Source: Mycolicibacterium septicum DSM 44393 (GTDB taxonomy: Bacteria; Actinomycetota; Actinomycetes; Mycobacteriales; Mycobacteriaceae). From it: a DNA stretch of 38,954 bases. The notes under the pieces are model-generated. The model worked only from the letters and a program-made list of their open reading frames with translations, was not told the DNA's origin and ran no database searches. A program made the position numbers and the translations under genes. This document shows positions 8,476-16,530 of this stretch, piece after piece (the stretch's first letter is position 1; each line of letters opens with the position of its first letter). The DNA lies in assembly GCF_000455325.1 (NCBI RefSeq), contig NZ_HG322951.1:1639541-1678494 (forward strand), written 5' to 3'.

Positions 8476-9275
8476 GTACGCAACCCAAGCTGCGCCTGCG
8501 CAGCGTGACCAAGCAATTCCCGATCCGTGGTGAGAAGACCAGCTTCACCGCCATCCAGGACATCAGCATCGACGTCACGGCAGGTGAGTTCCTGGTGCTG
8601 GTCGGGCCGAGTGGTTGCGGCAAGTCGACGCTGCTGGACCTGCTCGGCGGGCTGACCCAACCGACGTCGGGGGAGATCCTGCTCGACGGCAAGCCGATCA
8701 CCGGGCCCGGGCTGGATCGGGGCATCGTCTTCCAGCAGTACGCACTGCTGCCGTGGCGCACCGCCCGTAAGAACATCGAATTCGGTCTGGAAGCAAAGGG
8801 TCTGCCCTCGGCCGAGCGGCGCCGGCGGGCCGAGGAGTACCTCGAGCTGGTGGGGCTGCAGGGCTTCGCCGATCGCTACCCGCACGAGCTGTCCGGTGGG
8901 ATGAAGCAGCGCGTCGCGATCGCCCGCAGCCTCGCGTTCGACCCCGAGGTGCTGCTGATGGACGAGCCGTTCGCCGCGCTGGATGCCCAGACCCGGGAAT
9001 CCCTGCAGGACGAACTGCTCAGGATCTGGCAGGCCACCGGTAAGACCATCCTGTTCATCACCCACGGCATCGACGAGGCGCTGTACCTCGGCCAGCGGGT
9101 CGCGGTGCTGACGTCACGGCCGGGCCGGATCAAGCAGATCGTCGACGTCGACATCGACCGCAACACCGACGACGTCCGCTCCAGCGAGGGATTCCGGGCG
9201 CAACGCCACCACATCTGGTCGCTTCTTCACGACGAGGTGGAACGCGCCCGGTCCGAGGAGGTCCAACATGTCTAG
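8472..9275 (+). CDS. ABC importer ATPase (SsuB/TauB type)
   Basis: 267-residue nucleotide-binding subunit that powers the importer. Walker A is GPSGCGKS at 45-52, the Q loop is at FQQY (about 87-90), the signature motif is LSGGMKQR (140-147) and Walker B is LLMDEP (161-166), followed by the switch His in FITHG. All catalytic residues are present. The PWRTARKNIEFGLE segment is typical of the sulfonate/taurine/nitrate branch. The GTG start at 8472 overlaps the binding-protein stop as GTGA. The 3' end overlaps the permease gene by eight bases. Confidence 0.92.
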   Translation: MSTQPKLRLRSVTKQFPIRGEKTSFTAIQDISIDVTAGEFLVLVGPSGCGKSTLLDLLGGLTQPTSGEILLDGKPITGPGLDRGIVFQQYALLPWRTARKNIEFGLEAKGLPSAERRRRAEEYLELVGLQGFADRYPHELSGGMKQRVAIARSLAFDPEVLLMDEPFAALDAQTRESLQDELLRIWQATGKTILFITHGIDEALYLGQRVAVLTSRPGRIKQIVDVDIDRNTDDVRSSEGFRAQRHHIWSLLHDEVERARSEEVQHV

Positions 9276-10125
9276 CGCCGTCGCGGTGGCTCCCGTCGAG
9301 TCGCACGCCGAAATCCCGACCGAGGCGCCGGCGGCGGCCGAACCCGAGCATCGCGGGCGCCGGCTGCAGGCCCTCACCTGGCGGGTGTTACGTGCCACCG
9401 TGGTCGTCGCCGCGTTCCTGGCGCTGTGGGAGGTGGCCCCGCGGATCGGGCTGGTGGACAAGGTCTTTCTGCCGCCGTTCTCCGAGGTCGTCAGCGCGTG
9501 GTTCACCCTGCTGAACAACGGCCAACTGTGGGAGCATGTCTCGGCCAGCCTGTCGCGCGCGCTGGCCGGTCTGGCCATCGCGATCGTGGTCAGCATCCCG
9601 TTGGGAGTGGCGATCGCCTGGTACCGGCCGGTCGCCGAGTTCCTCAACCCGATCCTGGAGCTGTTCCGCAACACCGCCGCACTCGCCCTGCTGCCGGTGT
9701 TCATCCTGATCCTGGGGATCGGGGAGACCTCCAAAGTGGCCCTGGTGATCTATGCCGCGTCGTTCCCGATCCTGCTCAACACCATCTCCGGGGTGCGCAC
9801 CGTTGACCCGCTCCTGATCAAATCGGCTCGTTCCCTCGGGCTTTCACCGATCAGGCTGTTCCAGAAGGTGATCCTGCCCGCGGCGGTGCCCACCATCTTC
9901 ACCGGCCTGCGCATGGCGGCGGCCTCCTCGATCCTGGTGCTGATCGCCGCCGAGATGGTCGGCGCCAAGGCGGGATTGGGTTACCTGATCACCGCATCAC
10001 AGCTCAACTTCCAGATCCCCAACATGTACGCCGGCATCGTGACGATCGCGCTGGTGGGCGTCATCTTCAACGGCATCGTGGTGGCCATCGAGGGGCGGTT
10101 GTCGGGCTGGCGGGCCACGACCTGA
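9268..10125 (+). CDS. ABC importer permease (SsuC/TauC type)
   Basis: 285 residues with a short Ala/Glu-rich cytoplasmic N-terminus and about six membrane helices beginning near residue 38. The cytoplasmic coupling (EAA) loop is recognisable at ARSLGLSPIRLFQKVILPAA (about 188-207), which is the docking site for the ATPase. Length and helix pattern match BPD_transp_1 permeases for sulfonates, taurine or nitrate. A GGAGG-like site inside the ATPase gene (GAGGAGG, 9254-9260) serves the ATG at 9268. Confidence 0.9.
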   Translation: MSSAVAVAPVESHAEIPTEAPAAAEPEHRGRRLQALTWRVLRATVVVAAFLALWEVAPRIGLVDKVFLPPFSEVVSAWFTLLNNGQLWEHVSASLSRALAGLAIAIVVSIPLGVAIAWYRPVAEFLNPILELFRNTAALALLPVFILILGIGETSKVALVIYAASFPILLNTISGVRTVDPLLIKSARSLGLSPIRLFQKVILPAAVPTIFTGLRMAAASSILVLIAAEMVGAKAGLGYLITASQLNFQIPNMYAGIVTIALVGVIFNGIVVAIEGRLSGWRATT

Positions 10126-10168
10126 ACACCGGACATACGAAACGTACGAGAACTCGACAAGGATCTTC

Positions 10169-11506
10169 ATGACGCGACAACTTCATCTCAACGCCTTCCT
10201 CATGGGAGTCGGGCACCACGAGGCAGCGTGGCGGCACGAGCGCACCGACGTACGAAACCTGACCGACGTCAAGCACTTCCAGCGTCTGGCCCAACTGGCC
10301 GAACGCGGCAAGCTGGATTCGGTGTTCTTCGCCGACGGGTTGGCCGTGGGGCCGCGGGTGAAGCACAACACGCAGGCGATCTTCGAGCCGATCACGCTGC
10401 TCACCGCGATGGCGACGGTCACCGAGCATGTCGGCCTGATCGCCACCGCGACCACCGGCTACATCGAGCCCTATACCCTGGCCCGCAGCTTCGCCTCCCT
10501 GGATCACATCAGCGGAGGCCGGGCCGGGTGGAACATCGTCACCTCGGCGGGGGAGGACGAAGCGGCCAACTTCGGCGTCGAGGGCATCCCCGACCATGGC
10601 GGCCGCTATCGGCGTGCCACTGAATTCGTCGACGTGGCAACGGCTTTGTGGGACAGCTGGGAAGACGACGCACTGGTCCTCGACGAGGCCAGCGGTACCT
10701 TCGCCGATACGGAGCGGGTGCACCGGATCGACCACGACGGCGAGCACTTCAAGGTCCGTGGCCCACTGAACACACCGCGTTCGGTGCAGGGCCGACCGCT
10801 GTTGGTGCAGGCCGGGTCCTCGGAGTCGGGCAAGGATTTCGCCGCGCGCTATGCCGAGGCGATCTTCACCGCGCAGCGCTCGGTGGCCGACGGCAAGGCG
10901 TTCTACCGCGACGTGAAAGCTCGCGCCGTGAAGTTCGGCCGCAGCGCCGACGAAGTGAAGATCCTGCCCGGCATCGTGCCGTTCATCGGCCCCACCGAGG
11001 ACGCCGCCCGCGAACTGGAACAGCAGTTCACCGACCTGATCTCGCCCGAGTACTCGTTGCGCCAGCTGTCGCAGATGCTCGGAGTGGACCTGACCGCGCA
11101 TGCGCTCGACGCACCGTTGCCCGCGCTGCCGCCCATCGAGCAGATCCAGGGCAACAAGAGCCGCTACCAACTGGTGAAGGATCTCGCCAGCAGCGAGTCG
11201 CTGACCGTACGGCAGCTGATCGCCAAACTCGGTGGGGGCCGCGGGCACCGGACCTTCGCGGGGACTGCCGAGCAGGTGGCCGACAACTTGGAGCTGTGGT
11301 TCAGCGAGGGCGCCGCCGACGGTTTCAACATCATGCCGCCGTATCTGCCGGGCGGGCTGGAGGATTTCGTCGAGCAGGTGGTGCCGATCCTGCAGCGGCG
11401 CGGACTGTTTCGGACCGACTACACCGCGACGACGCTGCGCGGACACTACGGGCTGGCGCACCGGCCCAGCCGTTACACGGTGACGGCGGCCGAAACCAGC
11501 GCGTGA
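10169..11506 (+). CDS. FMN-dependent monooxygenase, NtaA/SnaA/DszA/SoxA type
   Basis: 445 residues, the usual length of the nitrilotriacetate/dibenzothiophene-sulfone monooxygenase branch of the bacterial luciferase superfamily. Landmarks are the N-terminal LDSVFFADGL strand, IATATTGYIEPYTLARSFASLDHISGG with the RAGWNIVTS segment (about 124-128 onward), HGGRYRRATEFVDVATALWDSW, and the C-terminal FNIMPPYLPGG. Such enzymes use FMNH2 from a separate reductase to oxidise C-S or C-N bonds. No reductase gene is present here. AAGGA lies eight bases before the ATG. The gap to the permease is 43 bases and the next gene overlaps by four, so one operon is likely. The substrate is probably the compound brought in by the ABC importer. 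Confidence 0.85.
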   Translation: MTRQLHLNAFLMGVGHHEAAWRHERTDVRNLTDVKHFQRLAQLAERGKLDSVFFADGLAVGPRVKHNTQAIFEPITLLTAMATVTEHVGLIATATTGYIEPYTLARSFASLDHISGGRAGWNIVTSAGEDEAANFGVEGIPDHGGRYRRATEFVDVATALWDSWEDDALVLDEASGTFADTERVHRIDHDGEHFKVRGPLNTPRSVQGRPLLVQAGSSESGKDFAARYAEAIFTAQRSVADGKAFYRDVKARAVKFGRSADEVKILPGIVPFIGPTEDAARELEQQFTDLISPEYSLRQLSQMLGVDLTAHALDAPLPALPPIEQIQGNKSRYQLVKDLASSESLTVRQLIAKLGGGRGHRTFAGTAEQVADNLELWFSEGAADGFNIMPPYLPGGLEDFVEQVVPILQRRGLFRTDYTATTLRGHYGLAHRPSRYTVTAAETSA

Positions 11507-12681
11507 GCGAGGGCGTCCCGCTCCGCTCTCTGGCCACCACAGTCTTCCTGCCGTCCGCGATCTTCGGGATCGGGCAGGGCGCCGGCGCACCGGTGATCGC
11601 GCTCATCGCACGGGATCTCGGTGCCTCGGTGGGCGTGGCCGGGTTCGTCGTCGCGCTCGTCGGTCTCGGTGCGGTGTTCGGCGACCTGCCCGCCGGGCGA
11701 ATGGTGGCCCGGTTCGGGGAGCGTCGGTCGATCATCGCCGGGTCCTCGCTCGGTACGGCGGGTGTGCTGCTGTCCCTGGTCGCCTGGAATCCGATGGTGC
11801 TGGGCGTCGGTGCGCTGCTGACCGGGTTCTCCAGCGCGGTATGGGGTTTGGCGCGGCAGAGCTACCTGGCCGAGGCCGTGGGTGTCGAGAGACGGGCCCG
11901 CGCGATGGCGATGTTCGCCATGACGTGGCGGCTGGGCTACTTCGTCGGGCCGCTCATCGGGGCGGCGGTGATCCTGGCCGTCGGGGCTCGGGGCGGCTTC
12001 GTCGTCCAGCTGATCGGCATCGTGGTGTCGGGGTTTCTGATGGCGCGGCTGGCCGATCCGCCGCGTGCCGAGGGCGCGGTGCCCGGCGGGGCACGGCTGG
12101 TCGAGATCGTGCGCACGCACCGCGCGCTGCTGGGCACCCTCGGACTGGGCGCGCTGATGATGGGGGCGGCACGGTCGTCCCGGGATGCGGTGCTGCCGCT
12201 GTGGGCCGATCACATCGGGCTGAGCGCGGCGACAGCCTCATTGGTGTTCGGCGTCGGTGCGTTGGCCGACCTGTTGTGTTCCTACCCGTCCGGGATGGTG
12301 ATGGACCGCTATGGGCGGCGGGCGATGGCGGTGCCGTCACTGTTGGTGATCGGTGCGTCGTTGTTCGCGTTGCCGTTCGCCGCCGGGGTGATCGGCTTGA
12401 CGGCCGTGGCCGTGTTGATGGGTGTGGGCAACGGGCTGGGCAACGGCGTGATCATGACGCTGGGCGCCGACGTGGCGCCCACGGCGACCCGGGCAGAGTT
12501 CCTGGCCGCCTGGCGGCTGATGCACGACAGCGGGATGTTCCTCGGGCCGCTGGCGGTCGGCGGGGTGGCTGCGGTGGCCCCGCTCGGCGTCGCGGCGGCT
12601 GCCCTGGGCGCGGTGTCGTGCGCCGGGGCGGCCACCATGCACCGCTTCATCCCGAGGTTCTCACCCTGGCCGACGCGCTGA
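11503..12681 (+). CDS. MFS transporter
   Basis: 392 residues from GTG 11503, which shares GTGA with the monooxygenase stop. An open frame continues upstream, but that part is the shadow of the monooxygenase gene. There are about 12 membrane helices. The loop between helices 2 and 3 carries the MFS motif A variant GDLPAGRMVARFGERR, and the equivalent of the second half is CSYPSGMVMDRYGRR. It probably exports a product or imports a related compound for the preceding operon. Substrate not predictable. Confidence 0.85.
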   Translation: MSEGVPLRSLATTVFLPSAIFGIGQGAGAPVIALIARDLGASVGVAGFVVALVGLGAVFGDLPAGRMVARFGERRSIIAGSSLGTAGVLLSLVAWNPMVLGVGALLTGFSSAVWGLARQSYLAEAVGVERRARAMAMFAMTWRLGYFVGPLIGAAVILAVGARGGFVVQLIGIVVSGFLMARLADPPRAEGAVPGGARLVEIVRTHRALLGTLGLGALMMGAARSSRDAVLPLWADHIGLSAATASLVFGVGALADLLCSYPSGMVMDRYGRRAMAVPSLLVIGASLFALPFAAGVIGLTAVAVLMGVGNGLGNGVIMTLGADVAPTATRAEFLAAWRLMHDSGMFLGPLAVGGVAAVAPLGVAAAALGAVSCAGAATMHRFIPRFSPWPTR

Positions 12682-12687
12682 GTGTGC

Positions 12688-12743
12688 CGAGTGTGCGCTC
12701 AGAGCGCGATTTCGTCGTCAAACGCGATCTGAGCGCACACTCG
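12688..12743. terminator. Long inverted repeat between convergent genes
   Basis: Arms at 12688-12708 and 12723-12743 pair over 20 of 21 bases (core CGAGTGTGCGCTCAGA and its complement) around a 14-base AT-containing loop. It starts seven bases after the MFS stop and ends 12 bases before the stop of the convergent YajQ gene, so it probably terminates both. There is no T run. I see no second copy in this window. Confidence 0.6.
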
Positions 12744-12754
12744 ACAGGCGTCCC

Positions 12755-13246
12755 CTAGCGGTAGTTGACGAACTGCAGCGCCACGTCGAGGTCGGCACCA
12801 CGCAGCAGCGCCTGGACGGCCTGCAAGTCGTCGCGCTTCTTCGAGCTGACCCGGATCTCTTCACCCTGGATCTGCGCCTTGACGCCCTTGGGGCCTTCGT
12901 CGCGGATGATCTTGGTGATCTTCTTGGCCTGCTCGCTGCTGATGCCCTGCTTGATGTCGCCGGACACCTTGTAGGTCTTGCCGCTGGCCTGTGGTTCGCC
13001 GGCGTCGAAGGCCTTCATCGAGATGTCGCGGCGGACCAATTTCTCCTTGAACACGTCGACCGCGGCCTTGACGCGCTCCTCGGTGCTGGAGGTGAGTTCG
13101 ATCACCTCTTCGCCCTTCCAGGCGATGCTGGTGTCGGTGCCGCGGAAGTCGAACCGGGTGGACAGTTCCTTGGCGGCCTGGTTGAGCGCGTTATCGACCT
13201 CCTGACGGTCGACCTTGCTGACGACGTCGAAGCTGGAATCCGCCAT
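12755..13246 (-). CDS. YajQ family (UPF0234) nucleotide-binding protein
   Basis: 163 residues starting at ATG 13246 ([17 protein letters not shown]). The frame is open for 18 codons more, but GAGGGGCG just before this ATG and the family's usual N-terminus (SFDIVSK) fix the start. Family landmarks are TRFDFRGTD, the central [18 protein letters not shown], the [20 protein letters not shown] segment and the C-terminal LQFVNYR. YajQ proteins have two ferredoxin-like domains and bind nucleotides, in some species cyclic-di-GMP or RNA. The role in mycobacteria is not established. It is transcribed divergently from tRNA-Tyr. Confidence 0.93.
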   Translation of the reverse strand: MADSSFDVVSKVDRQEVDNALNQAAKELSTRFDFRGTDTSIAWKGEEVIELTSSTEERVKAAVDVFKEKLVRRDISMKAFDAGEPQASGKTYKVSGDIKQGISSEQAKKITKIIRDEGPKGVKAQIQGEEIRVSSKKRDDLQAVQALLRGADLDVALQFVNYR

Positions 13247-13293
13247 TGGACGCCCCTCCTCTTCCCTCGATAATCCTGCCGGTTTGTAACTTA

Positions 13294-13312
13294 GGTACAT
13301 CCTCGTTGTACC
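13294..13312. promoter_or_regulatory. Inverted repeat between yajQ-type gene and tRNA-Tyr
   Basis: GGTACA, seven bases, TGTACC: a perfect six-base inverted repeat in the 108-base divergent promoter region. A TACCCT (13309-13314) that overlaps its right arm is a possible -10 for the tRNA, with TTGTAA (13284-13289) 19 bases upstream. It may be part of the promoters or an operator. Confidence 0.3.
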
Positions 13313-13354
13313 CTGCTAGTCGCACCAAACCGGAAACGGGGCGGGGCGACACCA

Positions 13355-13437
13355 GGCAGATTGCCCGAGCGGCCAATGGGAGCGGACTGTAAATCCGTCG
13401 GCTTACGCCTACGCAGGTTCGAATCCTGCATCTGCCA
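13355..13437 (+). tRNA. tRNA-Tyr (GTA)
   Basis: 83-base class II tRNA. The acceptor stem GGCAGAT pairs with ATCTGCC (13430-13436), and the discriminator base is A at 13437. The anticodon stem GCGGA/TCCGT holds loop CTGTAAA with anticodon GTA at 13389-13391. The variable arm is long, as expected for bacterial tRNA-Tyr, and the T loop is TTCGAAT. The 3' CCA is not encoded (the next bases are CCC). A strong terminator follows eight bases later, so it is probably transcribed alone. Confidence 0.95.
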
Positions 13438-13444
13438 CCCAAGT

Positions 13445-13476
13445 CAGGCCCCCTTTCGAGGGGGCCTGTTTTGGTT
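13445..13476 (+). terminator. Rho-independent terminator of tRNA-Tyr
   Basis: CAGGCCCCC (13445-13453) pairs perfectly with GGGGGCCTG (13460-13468), extended by a T-A and a T-G pair, and is followed by TTTTGGTTTT. This is one of the few textbook intrinsic terminators in the window. Confidence 0.9.
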
Positions 13477-13503
13477 TTGTGGGCTGACTGCCGAGGTTGG
13501 TGC

Positions 13504-13728
13504 CTATCGACGGTCGTCGGACCTCTGGCATCCGCTCGCCGGGTCGGCTGCCGTCCGCTGGCCGGCAGTGTCGGCCGCCCACCAGTCGAAGCGATGGACC
13601 TCAAGGTGGTGGTCCGGTTCTGCGTGCGCCTCGGCCCACCGCAACGCGGTGCGTTTGCGCCAGAACCCGGCGATGGGCATCACGCCACCGTCAGGGCGGT
13701 ACATGAAGACATACCAACCGAGTTTCAC
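13504..13728 (-). CDS. Small hypothetical protein
   Basis: 74 residues from GTG 13728, with GGGGGAT seven bases upstream as a plausible ribosome binding site. The first half has reasonable composition (YVFMYRPDGGVMPIAGFWRK, then RTALRWAEAHAEPDHHLEVHRFDWW), with aromatic and charged residues like a small soluble domain. The last 25 residues look random. There are competing open frames on the + strand (13471-13746) that look worse. I do not recognise a family. If this gene is not real, 13477-13949 holds only the upstream region of rtcB. Confidence 0.4.
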   Translation of the reverse strand: MKLGWYVFMYRPDGGVMPIAGFWRKRTALRWAEAHAEPDHHLEVHRFDWWAADTAGQRTAADPASGCQRSDDRR

Positions 13729-13949
13729 CGCATCCCCCGATGCTGAGCCTGCCTAAGTGATCTGAACTCCATTCTGGCGCGGGAGTACCGTTCCCTCAAA
13801 TCCGGCGCAAGCCCTGCGTCACGCAACACTCCTCGAGAAACGGTGAATCCGTCTCTACGCAGGGCGAATCCGTCAACCCGCTGGACTGTGATTCCCGGCA
13901 GTCGGCCGGCGTAAACAATCCTCTCGACAGTGTCGGGAGAATCGAGGTC

Positions 13950-15158
13950 ATGACTACGCACCGCGTCGTCGACCACAAGCTGTTGAACTTCGCCAGCCAC
14001 ATCGACGACAACACCATCGAGCAGGCGAAGCAGACCGCCTCGATGCCGTTCGTGCACCCTCATGTCGCGCTGATGCCAGATGCCCACAGCGGGAAGGGGT
14101 CGGCCGTCGGCACGGTCATCCCCACCATCGACGCCGTGATCCCGGCTGCCGTCGGCGTCGACATCGGGTGCGGGATGATCGCCGCCCGCACGGAATTCAC
14201 CGCCACCGACCTTCAGGGCCGTGACCTGGCTGCGCTGCGTACCGCGATCGAGACGGCGATTCCGCTGTCGCCGGGCAATTACAACGACACGCTCGCGCGG
14301 TTCCCGTTCACGGCGGGCCGCATCGCAGACCTCGAGCACTTGGCGCAGGACGGCGGAATCGACCTGTCGCACTCGCCCAAGTGGCGCGAGCAACTCGGTT
14401 CCCTCGGCGGCGGCAACCACTTCATCGAGTTGTGCCTGGACCAGGCCGACCGGGTGTGGCTGTTCCTGCATTCGGGTTCTCGTGGTGTCGGAAACAAGAT
14501 CGCGCAGAAGCACATCAAGATCGCGCAGAAGCTCATGAAGCGGTGGTGGATCGAGCTGCCCAACCCGGACCTGGCCTACCTACCGCAGGGCACGCTCGAG
14601 TTCACCGACTATCTGCGGGAACTCAACTGGGCGCAGCGATTCGCGTTCGAGAACCGCGCCGAGATGATGGACCGCTACATGTGGGTGTTCGCCGCGTGGA
14701 TGGGTTATGCCCATTTGGATCAGCCGAAGACTGCGGGCGACTTCGAGGTCGAGCGGATCAACTGCCATCACAACTACACCCGTAAGGAACACCATGGTGG
14801 CCGCGACGTGTGGCTGACCCGCAAGGGCGCGATCGATGCCCACGCGGGCGTCATGGGGCTGATCCCCGGCAGCATGGGCACCCGTTCGTATGTGGTGCGC
14901 GGCAAGGGCAACCCCGCCGGCCTGTGCTCGGCTCCGCACGGGGCCGGGCGCCGGTTCTCCCGTAACGAGGCCCGCCGCCGGTTCACCGCGGACGACCTCG
15001 CGGCGCGGATGCAGGGCATCGAGTACCGGCACGGCGAGCAGTGGGTCGACGAGATCCCCGATGCGTACAAGGACATCGACGTCGTCATGGCCGACGCTTC
15101 GAGCCTCATCGAGGTCGAGCATGAGCTGCGTCAGGTGCTGAACGTGAAGGGCACGTAG
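13950..15158 (+). CDS. rtcB: RNA-splicing ligase RtcB
   Basis: 402 residues, near the usual 400-480. RtcB joins 2',3'-cyclic phosphate (or 3'-phosphate) RNA ends to 5'-OH ends using GTP and Mn2+, for tRNA splicing or RNA repair. The active-site set is complete: DAHSGKG (44-50), Cys74 in VGVDIGCGM, His157 in GGGNHFIEL, His174 in LHSGSRGVGN, His273/274 in NCHHNY, and SAPHGAGRRFSR with the guanylylated His330. A GGGAGAATCGAGG segment precedes the ATG. The 220-base region upstream holds a repeated GAATCCGTC and a TAAACA that could be a -10, but no clear promoter. No RtcA, archease or RtcR gene is nearby. The gene ends inside a hairpin shared with the convergent regulator. Confidence 0.95.
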   Translation: MTTHRVVDHKLLNFASHIDDNTIEQAKQTASMPFVHPHVALMPDAHSGKGSAVGTVIPTIDAVIPAAVGVDIGCGMIAARTEFTATDLQGRDLAALRTAIETAIPLSPGNYNDTLARFPFTAGRIADLEHLAQDGGIDLSHSPKWREQLGSLGGGNHFIELCLDQADRVWLFLHSGSRGVGNKIAQKHIKIAQKLMKRWWIELPNPDLAYLPQGTLEFTDYLRELNWAQRFAFENRAEMMDRYMWVFAAWMGYAHLDQPKTAGDFEVERINCHHNYTRKEHHGGRDVWLTRKGAIDAHAGVMGLIPGSMGTRSYVVRGKGNPAGLCSAPHGAGRRFSRNEARRRFTADDLAARMQGIEYRHGEQWVDEIPDAYKDIDVVMADASSLIEVEHELRQVLNVKGT

Positions 15159-15186
15159 GTCCTGGCCGTCCGGTCGGGACCTACGT
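15153..15186. terminator. Hairpin containing both convergent stop codons
   Basis: ACGTAGGTCC (15153-15162) pairs perfectly with GGACCTACGT (15177-15186), extendable by three pairs including two G-T pairs. The rtcB stop TAG (15156-15158) lies in the left arm and the stop of the convergent PucR-type gene (15181-15183) in the right. It is a likely bidirectional terminator without a T run. Confidence 0.55.
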
Positions 15187-16323
15187 GGGCAGCAGGCACA
15201 GCTGCACCATCGCCAGCGAGCGGGGGCTGCGCAGGCTGATCCCGGTCGCCTCCTCGAACCGGCGGATCCGGTTCATCACGGTGTTGCGGTGGCAGTAGAG
15301 CTCCGACGCGGTGTCGGAGACCGAACCGCTGCCGGCGAACACCTGGATCGTCTCGACGATCAACTCGTAGTCGTGAACGTCGTGGAGCGGACCGAGCACA
15401 TACCCGCGCAGGTCCTCGATCACCTCTGAAAGCTGCGTGATCGACAGCTGTGCCCATGACCGGCGCAGCGTGGTCGACTTCAGGTCCAGATCGACAAGCA
15501 TCCGAACCGTCGCGGCGGCTCGGTGTATCTCCGGCAGGGTCACCGCCCGGGGTGCGACGGCGCCGTCGAGATCGGCGAGCAGGTCGGTCACCAGCGCCTC
15601 GTCGTCGGGCCAGCGTGGGTCGGCGGCCACCAGGATCAGCGCGACGCCGTGGTCGACGTAATCCAGCGAGGTCAGGTGTCGATTGAGCAGGCGGCGGGTG
15701 ACGGTGCGCCCGGCCTCCTCGCCGGCAATCCCGATCACCCAATAGGTGGCCGCCTCGTCGAGGCCCAGGATCTGGGCCGCGCGCCGAACGGTGGTCGGTG
15801 CGGGCTCGCCGGAGAACAGTTCGGACAGGCTGTGTTGTTGCTCGAGGGTGCTGGTCCTTGCCATCGACAGCCGCTGGTCCAGATAGCCGCGCTGCACTCT
15901 GATCGCGAAGTCGTCGACGGCCTGCCAGAGCACGTCGACGTGCAGCGCCAGTACGGCCATGTCGTCGTCGCCGGCCAGCTTCAACAGCGCCGACCACGCG
16001 ACGAGGAAGTCGGTGCGCACCGCGGCGGTGAGGTTCTCCAGCGCGATGCCCTGGGTGGCGCGCAAGGCTCCGACCGCTGCGGGGAACTCCGCCAGCTCGG
16101 CGCTCATCGGTCGTTCCAGGAGGGCGGCCAGCAGGTAGCGGAACGCCAGCCGCGCCGCGCCGAGAAGGTCGTCTTCCTCGGGGACGCTGTCGTAGAACCG
16201 GGCACCCCGGTCGATCTGCGTCAGGTACTCGGCGGCCAGGTCGTCGTCGAGGTTGTCGAGCTGCGCGAGCAGCCAGCGCCAGCGAAGCCGGGTGTCTTCG
16301 CGGCGGCCGGACAGATTGCGCAT
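15181..16323 (-). CDS. PucR-type transcriptional regulator (first copy)
   Basis: 380 residues from ATG 16323 (MRNLSGRRED). The antisense frame continues open to 17937 but there it is only the shadow of the hydantoinase gene. The N-terminal half is helical (about 1-150), the middle is a CdaR/GGDEF-like domain (about 160-290), and the C-terminus is the PucR helix-turn-helix with LYCHRNTVMNRIRRFEEATG. Regulators of this class often respond to purine-, hydantoin- or amino-acid-related metabolites, and the divergent hydantoinase operon fits. It is a clear paralog of the regulator at 20914-22050 (shared AAEYL-QIDRGARFYD, ALRA-QGIALENL and the HTH). The start is uncertain by some residues because no strong ribosome binding site is seen. 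Confidence 0.85.
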   Translation of the reverse strand: MRNLSGRREDTRLRWRWLLAQLDNLDDDLAAEYLTQIDRGARFYDSVPEEDDLLGAARLAFRYLLAALLERPMSAELAEFPAAVGALRATQGIALENLTAAVRTDFLVAWSALLKLAGDDDMAVLALHVDVLWQAVDDFAIRVQRGYLDQRLSMARTSTLEQQHSLSELFSGEPAPTTVRRAAQILGLDEAATYWVIGIAGEEAGRTVTRRLLNRHLTSLDYVDHGVALILVAADPRWPDDEALVTDLLADLDGAVAPRAVTLPEIHRAAATVRMLVDLDLKSTTLRRSWAQLSITQLSEVIEDLRGYVLGPLHDVHDYELIVETIQVFAGSGSVSDTASELYCHRNTVMNRIRRFEEATGISLRSPRSLAMVQLCLLPT

Positions 16324-16455
16324 CTCGGGCAGGCTACTGCAGACCAGACGGGTTCGTAGGGTGAGCGATCGGAACCGTTCCCGCCCGCGGTTGGGCCGCC
16401 GTGCCCAATTCGGGGCAGGAAACCCGGGTGGATACGGCGCCTGGGTGTGCGTGTG

Positions 16456-16522
16456 CACAATTTGTGCGGGCCGATACGTTGCACGGCGGCTATGGGCCGG
16501 ATCACGTTGGCGGCCATACGAT
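16456..16522 (+). promoter_or_regulatory. Hydantoinase promoter with shared operator module (copy A)
   Basis: Elements in order are CACAATTTGTG (16456-16466, perfect 11-base palindrome), 12 bases, TTGCAC (16479-16484), five bases, CTATGGG (16490-16496), then a -10-like TACGAT (16517-16522). The last lies eight bases before the hydantoinase ATG, so the mRNA would have almost no leader. The same elements with identical spacings recur at 22082-22122 before the importer gene, which is the main reason to believe them. Probable binding site for one or both PucR-type proteins. Confidence 0.6.
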
Positions 16523-16530
16523 CTGTTGCC

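Noticed and set aside
10648..11502. Upstream extension of the MFS open frame
   Set aside because: Arg/Gly-rich shadow of the monooxygenase gene. GTG 11503 with a GTGA overlap is the natural start.
13355..13437. tRNA-Tyr as an occupied integration site
   Set aside because: No integrase, no repeat of the tRNA 3' end and no foreign-looking DNA downstream. A native terminator and rtcB follow.
13355..13437. tRNA-Leu or tRNA-Ser instead of Tyr
   Set aside because: The long variable arm allows all three, but the anticodon is clearly GTA in a seven-base loop.
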